NCBI RefSeq assembly: GCF_032229225.1
Contig: NZ_CP135076.1
Location: 725,001-789,000 of the forward strand
Origin: Stakelama saccharophila
GTDB taxonomy: Bacteria; Pseudomonadota; Alphaproteobacteria; Sphingomonadales; Sphingomonadaceae
Direction of reading: 5' to 3'
DNA: 64,000 bases
This document shows, piece after piece, positions 39,895 to 51,048 of this stretch. The notes below the pieces were generated by a model that saw only the letters and a program-made list of their open reading frames with translations, did not search any database and was not told where the DNA came from. A program made the position numbers and the translations under genes. Position 1 is the stretch's first letter. Each line of letters opens with the position of its first letter.

Positions 39895-40025
39895 GATGCA
39901 GAGTCGGGGCGCGGGCGGATGAACATGTCCGCTCTCTATCGCGACCGCGCTCCGGTTCAAAGGGCGGAACGCGGAAATTTCGCGGGCGCGCAACAAGATG
40001 TTGCAGCGCGGGTCCGGCATCGTCG

Positions 40026-40571
40026 TCAGGCTTCGCAATCGCCCGTGCGTTCTCCCGTCAGCCGCATGGCCATGGTGCTGGCGCCGGTGCCGTCGCCGTT
40101 GCGGCGCGTAAGCCGCGTCTCGATGTCGAAGTCGGTCGCGCTATAGGATCCGCGCTGCGAGAATTCCACGGTGCCCACGCCGTCCGCCGCCGGGCAGGTC
40201 AGCAGCGCATCGATAGTGCCGTCGCCCATGCGGATATGGTCGTATCGGCACGCCGCCTGCGGATCGACCGCGCGGGCGAAGATGGGAAGCGACGCATCGC
40301 CCTCGCTGACGCAGGCGCTGCGCGTCTGCCCGGACGCCATCTGCTCGCGCATCAGCCGGTCGATCGGGGAGCCCTGGACGATGTCGGCGGTCTTCAGGTC
40401 GGTGATTTCGGTCGTCGTGCGCCACATGCCCGGCTTCTGCTTCAGGATCGTCTGCGCCTGCTGCGACACGTCGGCGACCGACGCGTTGCGCGCATCGATG
40501 CTGTCGTCCGCGTCGCCGCATCCGGTGAGCAGCGGCAGGCCGAGGCCCAGAACCCATAGCGCGCGCTTCAT
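40026..40571 (-). CDS. DUF3617-like lipoprotein
   Basis: 181 residues. Lipoprotein signal [18 protein letters not shown] ends in a lipobox. [14 protein letters not shown], then a cysteine pair (SACVSEG...CRYDHI) and LTGERTGDC match the DUF3617 pattern seen in many proteobacterial periplasmic proteins. Function unknown. ATG 40571 follows GGGAGA. Divergent from uvrB across only 61 bp. Confidence 0.75.
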   Translation of the reverse strand: MKRALWVLGLGLPLLTGCGDADDSIDARNASVADVSQQAQTILKQKPGMWRTTTEITDLKTADIVQGSPIDRLMREQMASGQTRSACVSEGDASLPIFARAVDPQAACRYDHIRMGDGTIDALLTCPAADGVGTVEFSQRGSYSATDFDIETRLTRRNGDGTGASTMAMRLTGERTGDCEA

Positions 40572-40632
40572 ACTCGTCTCCCGCGTCGCCGGCGCGTTGC
40601 GCCGGTCGCCGGCCGGGCCCATATCTCCGGCC

Positions 40633-42822
40633 ATGGCAATTCAGATCCGCACCACGCTGGCCGAGCCGGAAACGGGCCAGGCCTTCGTGCCGCACCGCCC
40701 CCAACGCCCGGAAAAGGCGGAAGGTGGCAAGAAATTCAGACTGGTGAGCGACTATCAGCCGGCCGGCGACCAACCGACGGCGATCACAGAGCTTGTCGAG
40801 CAGGCGAAAGCGGGCGAGCGCGATCAGGTGCTGCTGGGCGTCACGGGCTCGGGCAAGACCTTCACCATGGCCAAGATGGTCGAGGAATTGCAGCGCCCGG
40901 CGCTGGTGCTCGCGCCCAACAAGATTCTCGCGGCCCAGCTATATGGTGAATTCAAGCAGTTCTTCCCCGAAAACGCGGTCGAATATTTCGTCAGCTACTA
41001 CGATTATTACCAGCCCGAAGCCTATGTCCCGCGCTCGGACACCTATATCGAGAAGGAAAGCTCGATCAACGAGCAGATCGACCGCATGCGCCATTCTGCG
41101 ACACGCGCGCTGCTCGAACGCGACGACGTGCTGATCGTCGCCTCGGTTTCTTGCCTCTACGGTATCGGCTCGGTCGAGACCTATTCGGCAATGATCTTCG
41201 ACATCAAGAAGGGCGACACCGTCGACCAGCGCGAAATCATCAGGAAACTCGTGGCGCTCCAGTACAAGCGCAACGACGCCGCCTTCGCCCGCGGCAATTT
41301 CCGCGTGCGCGGAGACAGCCTGGAAATCTTTCCCTCGCATTATGAGGACACCGCCTGGCGCGTCGCCTTCTTCGGTGACGAGGTCGAGGAGATCGTCGAG
41401 TTCGACCCCCTGACCGGCAAGAAGGTGGCGAGCCTGGAGCGCATCCGCATCTTCGCCAATTCGCACTATGTGACGCCGGGGCCGACGCTCAAGCAGGCGA
41501 TGGAGGCGATCCGCCACGAACTGGCAGAGCGGCTGAAGGAATTGCAGGCCGAAGGCAAGCTCCTGGAGGCGCAGCGGCTGGAACAGCGCACCAATTTCGA
41601 TCTGGAGATGATCGCCGCGACGGGCAGTTGCGCGGGCATTGAGAATTACAGCCGCTTCCTGACCGGCCGCCTGCCGGGCGAGCCGCCGCCGACCCTGTTC
41701 GAATATCTGCCAGAGAACGCGCTGCTGTTCGTCGACGAAAGCCATGTCACCATCGGCCAGATCAACGGCATGTCGCGCGGCGACCACCGGCGCAAGCTGA
41801 CGCTCGCCGAATATGGCTTTCGCCTGCCCTCCGCGATCGACAACCGGCCGCTGCGCTTCAACGAATGGGAGGCGATGCGGCCGCAGACCACCTTCGTGTC
41901 GGCGACGCCCGGTGGCTGGGAGATGGAACAGACCGGCGGCGTCTTCACCGAGCAGGTGATCCGCCCCACCGGGCTGGTCGATCCGCCGGTCGGGATCCGG
42001 CCGGTCGAGGATCAGGTGCAGGATTGCATCAACGAATGCCGCAGGACGACCGAAGCCGGCTATCGCACGCTCGTCACCACGCTGACCAAGCGCATGGCCG
42101 AGGACCTGACCGAATATATGCACGAAGCCGGGGTGAAGGTCCGCTACATGCACTCCGACGTCGAGACGCTGGAGCGGATCGAACTGATCCGCGACCTGCG
42201 CATGGGCGTGTATGACGTGCTGATCGGCATCAACCTGCTGCGCGAGGGGCTCGATATTCCCGAATGCGGCCTGGTCGCGATCCTCGATGCCGACAAGGAG
42301 GGTTTCCTGCGCTCCGAGACCTCGCTCATCCAGACGATCGGGCGCGCCGCGCGCAATGTCGACGGGCGCGTGATCCTGTACGCCGACCGCATGACCGGCT
42401 CCATGGAGCGCGCGATCAACGAGACCGAGCGCCGCCGCGAAAAGCAGCTCGCCTACAATGCCGAACACGGCATCACGCCGGAGACGGTGCGCAAGAAGAT
42501 CGGCGACATCGTCGGCGACGTGGCCTCGCGCGATCAGGTGACCGTCGAGATCGACGACGAGCATCCGCACATGGTCGGGCACAATCTGCGCGCGTATATC
42601 GAGGAGCTTGAAAAGAAGATGCGCGATGCCGCGGCGAACCTCGAATTCGAGGAGGCGGGCAAGCTGCGCGACCAGATCCGCGAGCTGGAAAGCGAGGAAC
42701 TGGGCCTGCCCGACAGCGAGAAGAAGGCGCCGCTGATGGGCCGCTCGAACGAGGGCAAGCCCGGCACGCGCAAAACCCGCTACGGCAAGGTGCAGAAGAA
42801 ATTCGGCGGCGGCCGGCGTTAG
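40633..42822 (+). CDS. uvrB: Excinuclease ABC subunit B
   Basis: 729 residues. Walker A in [15 protein letters not shown], damage-probing beta-hairpin [16 protein letters not shown]-like FVDESHVT, helicase motif V/VI ([22 protein letters not shown]) and a C-terminal UVR coiled coil ([20 protein letters not shown]). It verifies lesions and hands them to UvrC in nucleotide excision repair. An N-terminal extension before [14 protein letters not shown] is normal in alphaproteobacteria. Its stop codon overlaps that of the convergent hydrolase gene. Confidence 0.97.
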   Translation: MAIQIRTTLAEPETGQAFVPHRPQRPEKAEGGKKFRLVSDYQPAGDQPTAITELVEQAKAGERDQVLLGVTGSGKTFTMAKMVEELQRPALVLAPNKILAAQLYGEFKQFFPENAVEYFVSYYDYYQPEAYVPRSDTYIEKESSINEQIDRMRHSATRALLERDDVLIVASVSCLYGIGSVETYSAMIFDIKKGDTVDQREIIRKLVALQYKRNDAAFARGNFRVRGDSLEIFPSHYEDTAWRVAFFGDEVEEIVEFDPLTGKKVASLERIRIFANSHYVTPGPTLKQAMEAIRHELAERLKELQAEGKLLEAQRLEQRTNFDLEMIAATGSCAGIENYSRFLTGRLPGEPPPTLFEYLPENALLFVDESHVTIGQINGMSRGDHRRKLTLAEYGFRLPSAIDNRPLRFNEWEAMRPQTTFVSATPGGWEMEQTGGVFTEQVIRPTGLVDPPVGIRPVEDQVQDCINECRRTTEAGYRTLVTTLTKRMAEDLTEYMHEAGVKVRYMHSDVETLERIELIRDLRMGVYDVLIGINLLREGLDIPECGLVAILDADKEGFLRSETSLIQTIGRAARNVDGRVILYADRMTGSMERAINETERRREKQLAYNAEHGITPETVRKKIGDIVGDVASRDQVTVEIDDEHPHMVGHNLRAYIEELEKKMRDAAANLEFEEAGKLRDQIRELESEELGLPDSEKKAPLMGRSNEGKPGTRKTRYGKVQKKFGGGRR

Positions 42823-43814
42823 CTGCTGTCGAGCACCCGCAAAAGCACCCGCTGAAACCGGTCCGGCGCCTCCACCATCGGCGAATGGCCGAGCCCGTCC
42901 AGCTCCACCAGCTTCCATCCGGGCAGTCGCGCCGCGACGTCGCGCGCCGCTTCCGGCACCGTGCGGATCGCCTCGCGCTTGTTCTTCGGCGCGCTCGACG
43001 CGCGGAAGGCGGTGGTGTCGAGCGACCCCGCGATCAGCGTCGTCGGCGCTTCGATCGCCCCCAGCCGGGCGGCGACCGGCTGCGTCTCGATCATGTCGGA
43101 CAGCCGCGCCTGCGCGTCGCGCACCCGGTCGCCGTCCGCGCTCGCATATTGGCCCGCGAGCATCCGCACCCAGCGGTCATAGGCCGGGCGCCATCGCCCG
43201 TGATAATAGACGCGCCGCTGATACGCCTTGATCGCGGCCGCGTCCTTCTTCGCTTCCTCGGCGCGCAGTACGTCGAGCGGCGCATAGGGTACGCCCTCGG
43301 CGAGCGTGTCGTTGAGGCCCAGCGGATCGACGAGCACGAGCTGCGCCACCCGCTCCGGATACAGCAGGCCATAGTGCATCGCCAGCATCCCGCCGGTCGA
43401 ATGCCCCACGACCGTCACCGGACCGGCCCCGACGTCGGCCAGCAGTGCATCCGTCAGGGTCGCGAGGGCGGCGAAGCTGTATTGAAACCCCGCCGGCTTG
43501 GACGATTTGCAGAAGCCGACCTGATCGGGCGCGATGACGCGATAGCCGCGCGCCGCCAGCGCCCGCGCCGTTTCGATCCAGGTGGCGGAGCAGAAATTCT
43601 TGCCGTGCAGCAGGACCAGTGTCCGGTCCCTGGACGGGCCGGTCGGCGTGAAATCGAGATAGGCCATTTGGACCGTGCCGCCCTGCGCCTGCGTTTCGAA
43701 CCAGTGCACGGGCGCGCGATAGTCGAACCGCTCGAGATTCGCGCCGAGCGGCGGCGCGTCGGGCATGGTGCCGGCCTGCGCCGCGGCCAGGGCAAGAAGA
43801 AACGCGATCGGCAT
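42819..43814 (-). CDS. Secreted alpha/beta hydrolase
   Basis: 331 residues. Signal peptide ([14 protein letters not shown]), then [20 protein letters not shown] (oxyanion loop), nucleophile elbow [10 protein letters not shown], and the catalytic histidine in LDGLGHSP; the acid is probably in [11 protein letters not shown]. Periplasmic esterase-, lipase- or epoxide-hydrolase-like enzyme; substrate unknown. ATG 43814 follows AAGGGAG. Convergent with uvrB, the stops overlapping by bases 42820-42821. Confidence 0.87.
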   Translation of the reverse strand: MPIAFLLALAAAQAGTMPDAPPLGANLERFDYRAPVHWFETQAQGGTVQMAYLDFTPTGPSRDRTLVLLHGKNFCSATWIETARALAARGYRVIAPDQVGFCKSSKPAGFQYSFAALATLTDALLADVGAGPVTVVGHSTGGMLAMHYGLLYPERVAQLVLVDPLGLNDTLAEGVPYAPLDVLRAEEAKKDAAAIKAYQRRVYYHGRWRPAYDRWVRMLAGQYASADGDRVRDAQARLSDMIETQPVAARLGAIEAPTTLIAGSLDTTAFRASSAPKNKREAIRTVPEAARDVAARLPGWKLVELDGLGHSPMVEAPDRFQRVLLRVLDSS

Positions 43815-43915
43815 GGCTTCGGCTCCCTTCGTCGCGTCGATATCGACCGACCGCGGCCATGGTTCCATCGCTTTCGCTCTTGAGAGGCGGGCGGCGCGCC
43901 TCCATAAGCGCAGCC

Positions 43916-44464
43916 ATGCGTCGTTCGATCGTCCTCGCGCTCGCCCTGCTCGCCGCCGGCTGCATCCCGCAGTCCGAGCGGCCGGTCCCGCCGGCGGAGC
44001 CCAGCCCCGCGCCCACGCCGGCACCCGCTCCCGCTCCCGCGCCCAGCCCGCCGACCGCGGCGCTCGCCGGCGACTGGCGCGACTGGCCGCTGACGCGTGG
44101 GGACTGGGACTATCGCCAGGATGATCGCGGCTCGATCGCGCTGTTCGGCTCGCCGGGCGGCGACGCGCTGTTCACCATCCGCTGCGATCAGGGGCGCGAT
44201 ACTGTCTATCTGTCGCGCGCAGGGGCGATCCGGGGCGAGACCCGGTTGACGATCCGGACCACCTCCGCCGACCGGGTGCTCACCGCTCGGCCGACCGGGG
44301 GCACGCCGCCCTATCTCGCGGTGGCGTTGCACCCTTCCGACCGGCTGCTGGACGCGATGGGCTTCAGCCGCGGCCGTTTCATCGTCGAGACGCCGGGCCT
44401 GCCGACGCTGGTCATCCCCTCCTGGGCCGAGATCCTGCGCGTGACGGAGGATTGCCGGGCGTGA
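43916..44464 (+). CDS. Lipoprotein of unknown function, first of a related pair
   Basis: 182 residues. Lipobox LALLAAGC, a Pro/Ala linker (about residues 25-50), then a globular part (GSIALFGSPGGDALFTIRCD, SRAGAIRGETRLTIRTTSA, EILRVTEDCRA). Two cysteines in the folded part may bridge. The domain resembles that of the next gene (ALFG...G..A.F.IRCD, then late C), so they look like tandem duplicates. No named family recognised. Its stop overlaps the next start as GTGA. Confidence 0.8.
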   Translation: MRRSIVLALALLAAGCIPQSERPVPPAEPSPAPTPAPAPAPAPSPPTAALAGDWRDWPLTRGDWDYRQDDRGSIALFGSPGGDALFTIRCDQGRDTVYLSRAGAIRGETRLTIRTTSADRVLTARPTGGTPPYLAVALHPSDRLLDAMGFSRGRFIVETPGLPTLVIPSWAEILRVTEDCRA

Positions 44465-45027
44465 GAAACGCCGTCGCCGCCGCCGCGCTGCTCGCGCTTG
44501 CCGGGTGCGATTCGGCCGACACGACGAAGGCGCCACCGGCGCAGCCGACGCCGAAGGCGCAGGCGAACATTGCGCAGCGCCCCTTGCCCGAACACACCCC
44601 TGCGCCGGGCGATCTTCCCGCACCGGAATTCGCCGGCGCCGCCATGGCCGAGGGCGAGTGGTCGCAAAAGATGCTCGCCGGCGGTCCCGCCGCCCTGTTC
44701 GGCCCGGCGGGCACCGAGGCGCGCTTCATCATCCGTTGCGATCCGCAAGCGCGTCAGGTGATCTTCATCTGGTCCGGCGCCATGCCGGCGCCCGGCGCGG
44801 CGATGCACATCGCCACCGATGCCGGCGCGGCGACCTTTCCGGCCCATGCCGCCGATACCGAATTGCCGCAGGTGCAGGCGGAAAGCGCCGCGAGCTTTCC
44901 GTTCCTGACGGACGTGCTGGCGCGCGAACCGGAACGCATCGCCGTCACGCTGGGCGATCAGGTGCCGCTCGTCATGCCGGGCGCGCCGGCGGTGGGCGAC
45001 GTCATCCGCACCTGCGCACGGGGATAA
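44461..45027 (+). CDS. Lipoprotein of unknown function, second of a related pair
   Basis: 188 residues from GTG 44461. Lipobox LLALAGC, a Pro/Ala linker, then AALFGPAGTEARFIIRCDPQ, FIWSGAMPAPGAAMHIATD and a C-terminal VGDVIRTC. Shares the ALFG-x-x-G...F-x-IRCD core and terminal cysteine with the preceding protein. Likely membrane-anchored and periplasmic. Translation should be coupled to the first gene through the GTGA overlap. Confidence 0.8.
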   Translation: MRNAVAAAALLALAGCDSADTTKAPPAQPTPKAQANIAQRPLPEHTPAPGDLPAPEFAGAAMAEGEWSQKMLAGGPAALFGPAGTEARFIIRCDPQARQVIFIWSGAMPAPGAAMHIATDAGAATFPAHAADTELPQVQAESAASFPFLTDVLAREPERIAVTLGDQVPLVMPGAPAVGDVIRTCARG

Positions 45028-45066
45028 GCGGGTCCGCACGCGCGTTTCCCGCGTGAGGAGGATGGC

Positions 45067-45345
45067 ATGGCGAAATCCCGGAAATGGTCGCAAGGCGTGA
45101 CCGGACATTCCGATGCGCTCGATCTGGAGGAGGGGGTTTTTAGCGGAAAGGACCCGGATGCAATCGCGGAATCGCTTAGAAAATCGGCGGAAGCGAGCGA
45201 CCGTAAGAAGGGATCGCCCTATCAGTCGGCGATGTCGATGCTGACCTTTTACATCAATCGCGCCGGCAAGGACCTGGATCCGAAGCAGAAAAAGGTGCTG
45301 GAAGATGCAAAGGACTCGCTTCGCCGCGCGTTCGGCCGCGACTGA
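45067..45345 (+). CDS. DUF3175 family protein
   Basis: 92 residues: KWSQGVTGHSDALDLEEGVF, then DAIAESLRKSAEASDRKKGS, PYQSAMSMLTFYINRAGKDL and a final KKVLEDAKDSLRRAFGRD. This matches the short DUF3175 proteins, which are small, charged and cytoplasmic; function unknown. GAGGAGG precedes ATG 45067. It is the last protein gene before the structured RNA region. Confidence 0.85.
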   Translation: MAKSRKWSQGVTGHSDALDLEEGVFSGKDPDAIAESLRKSAEASDRKKGSPYQSAMSMLTFYINRAGKDLDPKQKKVLEDAKDSLRRAFGRD

Positions 45346-45481
45346 GCAGCACAGGCCTCTCACAATCGTTCAAAAGCGCGCAAAAAACAAGTCTTGTTCT
45401 GCGACTCGCGATGATTCAATGATTCGCTTGCGCCCGAAAAAGGGGCGCGCCGTTCTTCAACTAGCGAAAGGAGGTGATCCG

Positions 45482-45538
45482 ATGTCTCATGGTTCAGCAA
45501 TGGGGTCGGTTCAGTTCGTTCGGGAGACGCGCCGCTAA
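45482..45538 (+). CDS. 18-residue peptide ORF with maximal ribosome binding site
   Basis: Encodes MSHGSAMGSVQFVRETRR. AAAGGAGGTGATCC ends 1 nt before ATG 45482, so the GGAGG core is 7 nt upstream: a near-ideal site. The peptide is polar with a basic end and no signal or membrane segment. No downstream protein gene follows on this strand before the terminator, so it does not act as a classic attenuator leader for an operon. Confidence 0.5.
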   Translation: MSHGSAMGSVQFVRETRR

Positions 45539-45657
45539 GCAAGTGAGCGACGCCCCGGCGGGGAAACTCCTTTCCCGATCGGTGCCGGGGCGATGCGATT
45601 TCACGCGCGGCTCGCATGGTCTCCCGGGCTGGAGCTTCCGGCCGCTGACCATGCTTC

Positions 45658-45694
45658 GGGCTGTCGGGTCGTGAGCGACCCGGCAGCCCTTTTT
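45658..45694 (+). terminator. Strong intrinsic terminator
   Basis: GGGCTGTCGGGTCG (45658-45671), loop TGAG, CGACCCGGCAGCCC (45676-45689), then five T. Fourteen pairs with one G-U. Ends the structured transcript. Confidence 0.95.
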
Positions 45695-45763
45695 CGTTCG
45701 CGGTCCCGCCATTGCCACGGCCGTCGCTGCTCCCCCGATTTGTGACATTCGGGGACCGGTATC

Positions 45764-45818
45764 TTGTGTCTCCGCGAAGGCGGGGACCCAGACCGGCTCC
45801 CGCCTTTGCGGGAGCACA
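45764..45818. repeat. REP-like inverted pair, family A (copy 3)
   Basis: Left unit GTCTCCGC/GCGGGGAC (45768-45775, 45780-45787) and right unit GCTCCCGC/GCGGGAGC (45796-45803, 45808-45815) face each other, as in BIME-type arrays. It lies downstream of mutS. Confidence 0.88.
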
Positions 45819-45872
45819 ACATCGACAGGGCACCGCTTACATCAACACGCATAACGATCCGGGAGACGACAG

Positions 45873-45965
45873 TTGACGGTAGCACTTCTCGCGCTTGCCA
45901 TGGCGGCGCAGTCGGCCTGTCCCGGGACAACGACGCCCGACCTGCCCGAGCCCGCACGCCCCTGA
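45873..45965 (+). CDS. Possible 30-residue exported peptide or gene remnant
   Basis: TTG 45873 follows GGGAGACGAC and opens a frame reading LTVALLALAMAAQSAC then PGTTTPDLPEPARP and stop. It looks like a lipoprotein or secretion signal followed by a stub. It ends one base before the mutS stop on the other strand. It may be a real micropeptide or the start of a truncated lipoprotein gene. Confidence 0.3.
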   Translation: MTVALLALAMAAQSACPGTTTPDLPEPARP

Positions 45966-48563
45966 TCAGGTCTCGCCCGCCAGCGCCTTCAGCCGGTAGA
46001 GCGTATCGAGCGCCTCGCGCGGGCTGAGCGCGTCCACGTCGAGGCTGCCCAATTCCTCGCGCAGCGCATCGACCTCCGCTTCCGCCTGTTCGGCCGCCGC
46101 GGCGAACAGCGGCAGGTCGTCCAGCCCGGCCGCGATGCCGCCGGTCTTTTCGCGGCCCGCCTCCAGCTTGGCGAGCACCGCCTTGGCGCGGGCAAGCGCG
46201 GTCTTCGGCATCCCGGCGAGGCGTGCGACGTCTAGGCCGTAGCTGCGATCGGCCGGTCCTTCGCTGACTTCGTGCAGCAGCACCAGGTCGCCCTTCCACT
46301 CGCGCGCGCGGACATGGTGCAGGCTCAGCGCTTCGCAGCGTTCGGCAAGCCGCGTCAGCTCGTGATAATGCGTCGCGAACAGGCAGCGGCAGCGATTTTC
46401 CTCGTGGATCGCCTCGACCACCGCCCAGGCGATGGCAAGCCCGTCATAGGTCGAGGTGCCGCGCCCGACCTCGTCGAGGATGACGAAGCTGCGCGGCCCG
46501 GCCTGGGCCAGAATGGCCGCCGTTTCGACCATCTCGACCATGAAGGTCGAACGCCCGCGCGCGAGATTGTCGGACGCGCCGACGCGGCTGAACAGCCGGT
46601 CGACCAGCCCCAGCGTCGCGTGCGAGGCGGGCACATAGCTCCCCGCCTGCGCGAGCACCGCGATGAGCGCATTCTGCCGCAGGAAGGTCGACTTGCCGCC
46701 CATGTTCGGCCCCGTCACCAGCCACAGCCGCGAATCCTCCGACAGCGTGCAGTCATTGGCGACGAAACGCTCGCCGGCCTTGTGGAGCGCCGCCTCGACC
46801 ACAGGATGGCGCCCGCCTTCGACCTCGAAACAGGGGGCATCGACCAGCGCGGGCCGCGCCCAGCCGCCTTCGACCGCGCGTTCGGCCAGCCCTGCCGCCA
46901 CGTCGATCCGCGCCAGTGCATCGGCGGTGGCGGCGATCTGTTCGCGCGTTTCCAGCGCGGTGGCGACCAGGTCCTCGAGATGCGCGGCCTCGGCGGCGAG
47001 CGCATGCGCGCCGGCCTGCGTCACCTTCGTCGCCGTTTCGTGCAGTTCGGGGCTGTTGAAGCGGACGACGCCCGCCAGCGTCTGGCGGTGGGTGAAGCCG
47101 CTGTCGGGCGCCATCAGCGCGTCGGCGTGCTTTGCCGGCACCTCGACATGATAGCCGAGCACATTGTTGTGCCGTACCTTGAGCGCGTTGATGCCGGTTT
47201 CTTCGCGATACCGCGCCTCGAGCGCCGCGATCGCGCGGCGCCCGCCCGCGCCGGTCGCGCGCAGGTCGTCGAGGGCGGCGTCATAGCCTTCGGCGATATA
47301 GCCGCCCTTGTCGGTGTCGATCGGCGGGTCGGGCACCAGCGCGCGCTTGAGCAGATCGATCAGCGCGCCGTGCCCGCGCAGTTTCGGCGCCAGATCGGCG
47401 AGCAGCGGCGGCGCGTCGCCCACGCCCGCCAGCTTCTCGCCGAGCATCCATGCGCCGTCGAGTCCGTCGCGCAACTGGCCGAGATCGCGCGGGCTTCCGC
47501 GCCCCGCCGCCAGCCGGCCGATCGCGCGGCCGATATCGGGCAGCGCGCGCAGGGCCGACCGGGTGTTCTCGCGCAGCCCCGCATCGTCGTGGAAGCGCTG
47601 CAGGAGCGCCAGCCGCGCCTCGATCGCGCCGCGGTCCATCAGCGGCGCGGCGATGTCCTGCGCCAGCATCCGCGCGCCAGCACCCGTCACCGCGCGGTCG
47701 GCGGCGTCGAGCAGGCTGCCCCTGCGCGTGCCGGCGGTGCTGACGGTCAGTTCCAGGCTCTCGCGCGTCGCCGCGTCGATCGCCATGGTCGCAGCCGTGT
47801 CGGTGATCACCGGCGGGCGGAGGAAGGGCAGCGCGCCCCTGGCGGTATGGTCGAGATAGGCGATCAGCCCGCCGCACGCCGCCAGCGCCGCGCGCGAGAA
47901 CCGGCCATATCCGTCGAGCGTCGCCACGCCGTGAAGCCGTTTCAGCCGTTCCTCGCCCCGGCCGCTGTCGAACTCCGCTCTGGGTCGCAGCGTCGTCGCG
48001 GCCTCCGCGAACTCCGTCGTGTCGGCGGCGACGACCTCGGCCGGGTTCAGGCGCGCCAGTTCGGAAGGCAGCCCATCGGCGGTCGTGCCGCCGACCTCGA
48101 ACCGTCCGGTCGAGACATCGGCCGCCGCCACCGCGATCTCGCCCGCCGCTTCGCCGATTGCCACGCACCAGTTCGCCGTGCGCGCATCGAGCAGCGCCTC
48201 CTCGGTCAGCGTGCCGGCGGTGACGACGCGGACGATGGCGCGTTCGACTAGCGCCTTCGATCCGCCGCGCTTCTTCGCTTCTTCGGGCGTTTCCACCTGG
48301 TCGGCGATGGCCACGCGGTGCCCGGCCTTGATCAGCCGCGCGAGATAGCTTTCGGCCGAATGGGCCGGCACGCCGCACATCGCAACCTTTTCGCCGTCAT
48401 GCTCGCCGCGCGCGGTCAGCGCGATGTCGAGCGTCGCGGCGGCCGTCTTCGCATCGTCGAAGAACAGCTCGAAGAAGTCGCCCATGCGATAGAAGAGCAG
48501 ACAGTCCTCGGCTTGGCGCTTGAGCGCGAGATACTGGGCCATCATCGGAGTGGGTGCGGACAT
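45966..48563 (-). CDS. mutS: DNA mismatch repair protein MutS
   Basis: 865 residues. Mismatch-contact F-x-E is in YRMGDFFELFFDDA; the connector, lever and clamp domains follow; ATPase motifs are GPNMGGKSTFLRQ (Walker A), FVILDEVGRGTSTYDG (Walker B/signature) and ATHYHEL. The C-terminal helix-turn-helix dimer region is present. It recognises mismatches as a dimer and recruits MutL. ATG 48563 (MSAPTPMMAQYLALK) is the family start. The next gene, maeB, is divergent across 160 bp with a family B repeat. Confidence 0.97.
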   Translation of the reverse strand: MSAPTPMMAQYLALKRQAEDCLLFYRMGDFFELFFDDAKTAAATLDIALTARGEHDGEKVAMCGVPAHSAESYLARLIKAGHRVAIADQVETPEEAKKRGGSKALVERAIVRVVTAGTLTEEALLDARTANWCVAIGEAAGEIAVAAADVSTGRFEVGGTTADGLPSELARLNPAEVVAADTTEFAEAATTLRPRAEFDSGRGEERLKRLHGVATLDGYGRFSRAALAACGGLIAYLDHTARGALPFLRPPVITDTAATMAIDAATRESLELTVSTAGTRRGSLLDAADRAVTGAGARMLAQDIAAPLMDRGAIEARLALLQRFHDDAGLRENTRSALRALPDIGRAIGRLAAGRGSPRDLGQLRDGLDGAWMLGEKLAGVGDAPPLLADLAPKLRGHGALIDLLKRALVPDPPIDTDKGGYIAEGYDAALDDLRATGAGGRRAIAALEARYREETGINALKVRHNNVLGYHVEVPAKHADALMAPDSGFTHRQTLAGVVRFNSPELHETATKVTQAGAHALAAEAAHLEDLVATALETREQIAATADALARIDVAAGLAERAVEGGWARPALVDAPCFEVEGGRHPVVEAALHKAGERFVANDCTLSEDSRLWLVTGPNMGGKSTFLRQNALIAVLAQAGSYVPASHATLGLVDRLFSRVGASDNLARGRSTFMVEMVETAAILAQAGPRSFVILDEVGRGTSTYDGLAIAWAVVEAIHEENRCRCLFATHYHELTRLAERCEALSLHHVRAREWKGDLVLLHEVSEGPADRSYGLDVARLAGMPKTALARAKAVLAKLEAGREKTGGIAAGLDDLPLFAAAAEQAEAEVDALREELGSLDVDALSPREALDTLYRLKALAGET

Positions 48564-48614
48564 GCGCCGTTGGGTAGCGCAGCAGTCCGCTCCGACCAAC
48601 ATCGTTCGCACTGC

Positions 48615-48675
48615 GCTTGTCGAAGTGCGGCTTTTGCCTCTACTCGGCAAAAGTGAGAACGGGGCTTCGACAAGC
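48615..48675. repeat. REP-like inverted element, family B (mutS-maeB intergenic)
   Basis: GCTTGTCGAAG (48615-48625) and CTTCGACAAGC (48665-48675) are perfect 11-bp inverted arms. Inside, CTTTTGCC (48631-48638) pairs with GGCAAAAG (48646-48653). The nested cruciform lies between divergent genes. Confidence 0.88.
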
Positions 48676-48723
48676 TCGGCCCGAACGGGCTAAGGGCAAT
48701 CGTCCCCATTTTATGAGGTTCTG

Positions 48724-50982
<2,259 letters not shown>

Positions 50983-51048
50983 AGTGCGCGCGGCGCTGCT
51001 GTGAGGCTGAGAGCAGTGCTGGTCCCGGTGCCGGAAATTTATGCCGTC

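Larger units (their letters stand above)
45440..45695 (+). ncRNA. Structured transcript with perfect Shine-Dalgarno, mini-ORF and hairpins
   Basis: Roughly 230-250 nt ending in a strong intrinsic terminator. In order: AAAGGAGGTGATCC (45467-45480), the exact complement of the 16S rRNA 3' end; ATG 45482 with an 18-codon frame; a nested hairpin with outer arms CGCCCCGGC/GCCGGGGCG (45551-45559, 45584-45592) and inner arms GGGAAA/TTTCCC (45561-45566, 45571-45576); a second stem GCATGGTC/GACCATGC (45614-45621, 45647-45654) enclosing a smaller one; then the terminator. The 5' end is unmapped; a GCGCCC-GAAAAAG-GGGCGC hairpin (45430-45448) and an AACAAG-T-CTTGTT inverted repeat (45386-45398) lie upstream. 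Could be a small RNA, a leader-peptide RNA or both. Confidence 0.65.

Noticed and set aside
45305..45538. Reading the frame that ends at 45538 as a 77-residue protein from 45305
   Set aside because: That start lies inside DUF3175 with no ribosome site, while ATG 45482 has a perfect one; only the 18-codon frame is kept.
46272..48251. 659-codon plus-strand frame opposite mutS
   Set aside because: MutS motifs are intact on the minus strand and this frame has no domain sense.
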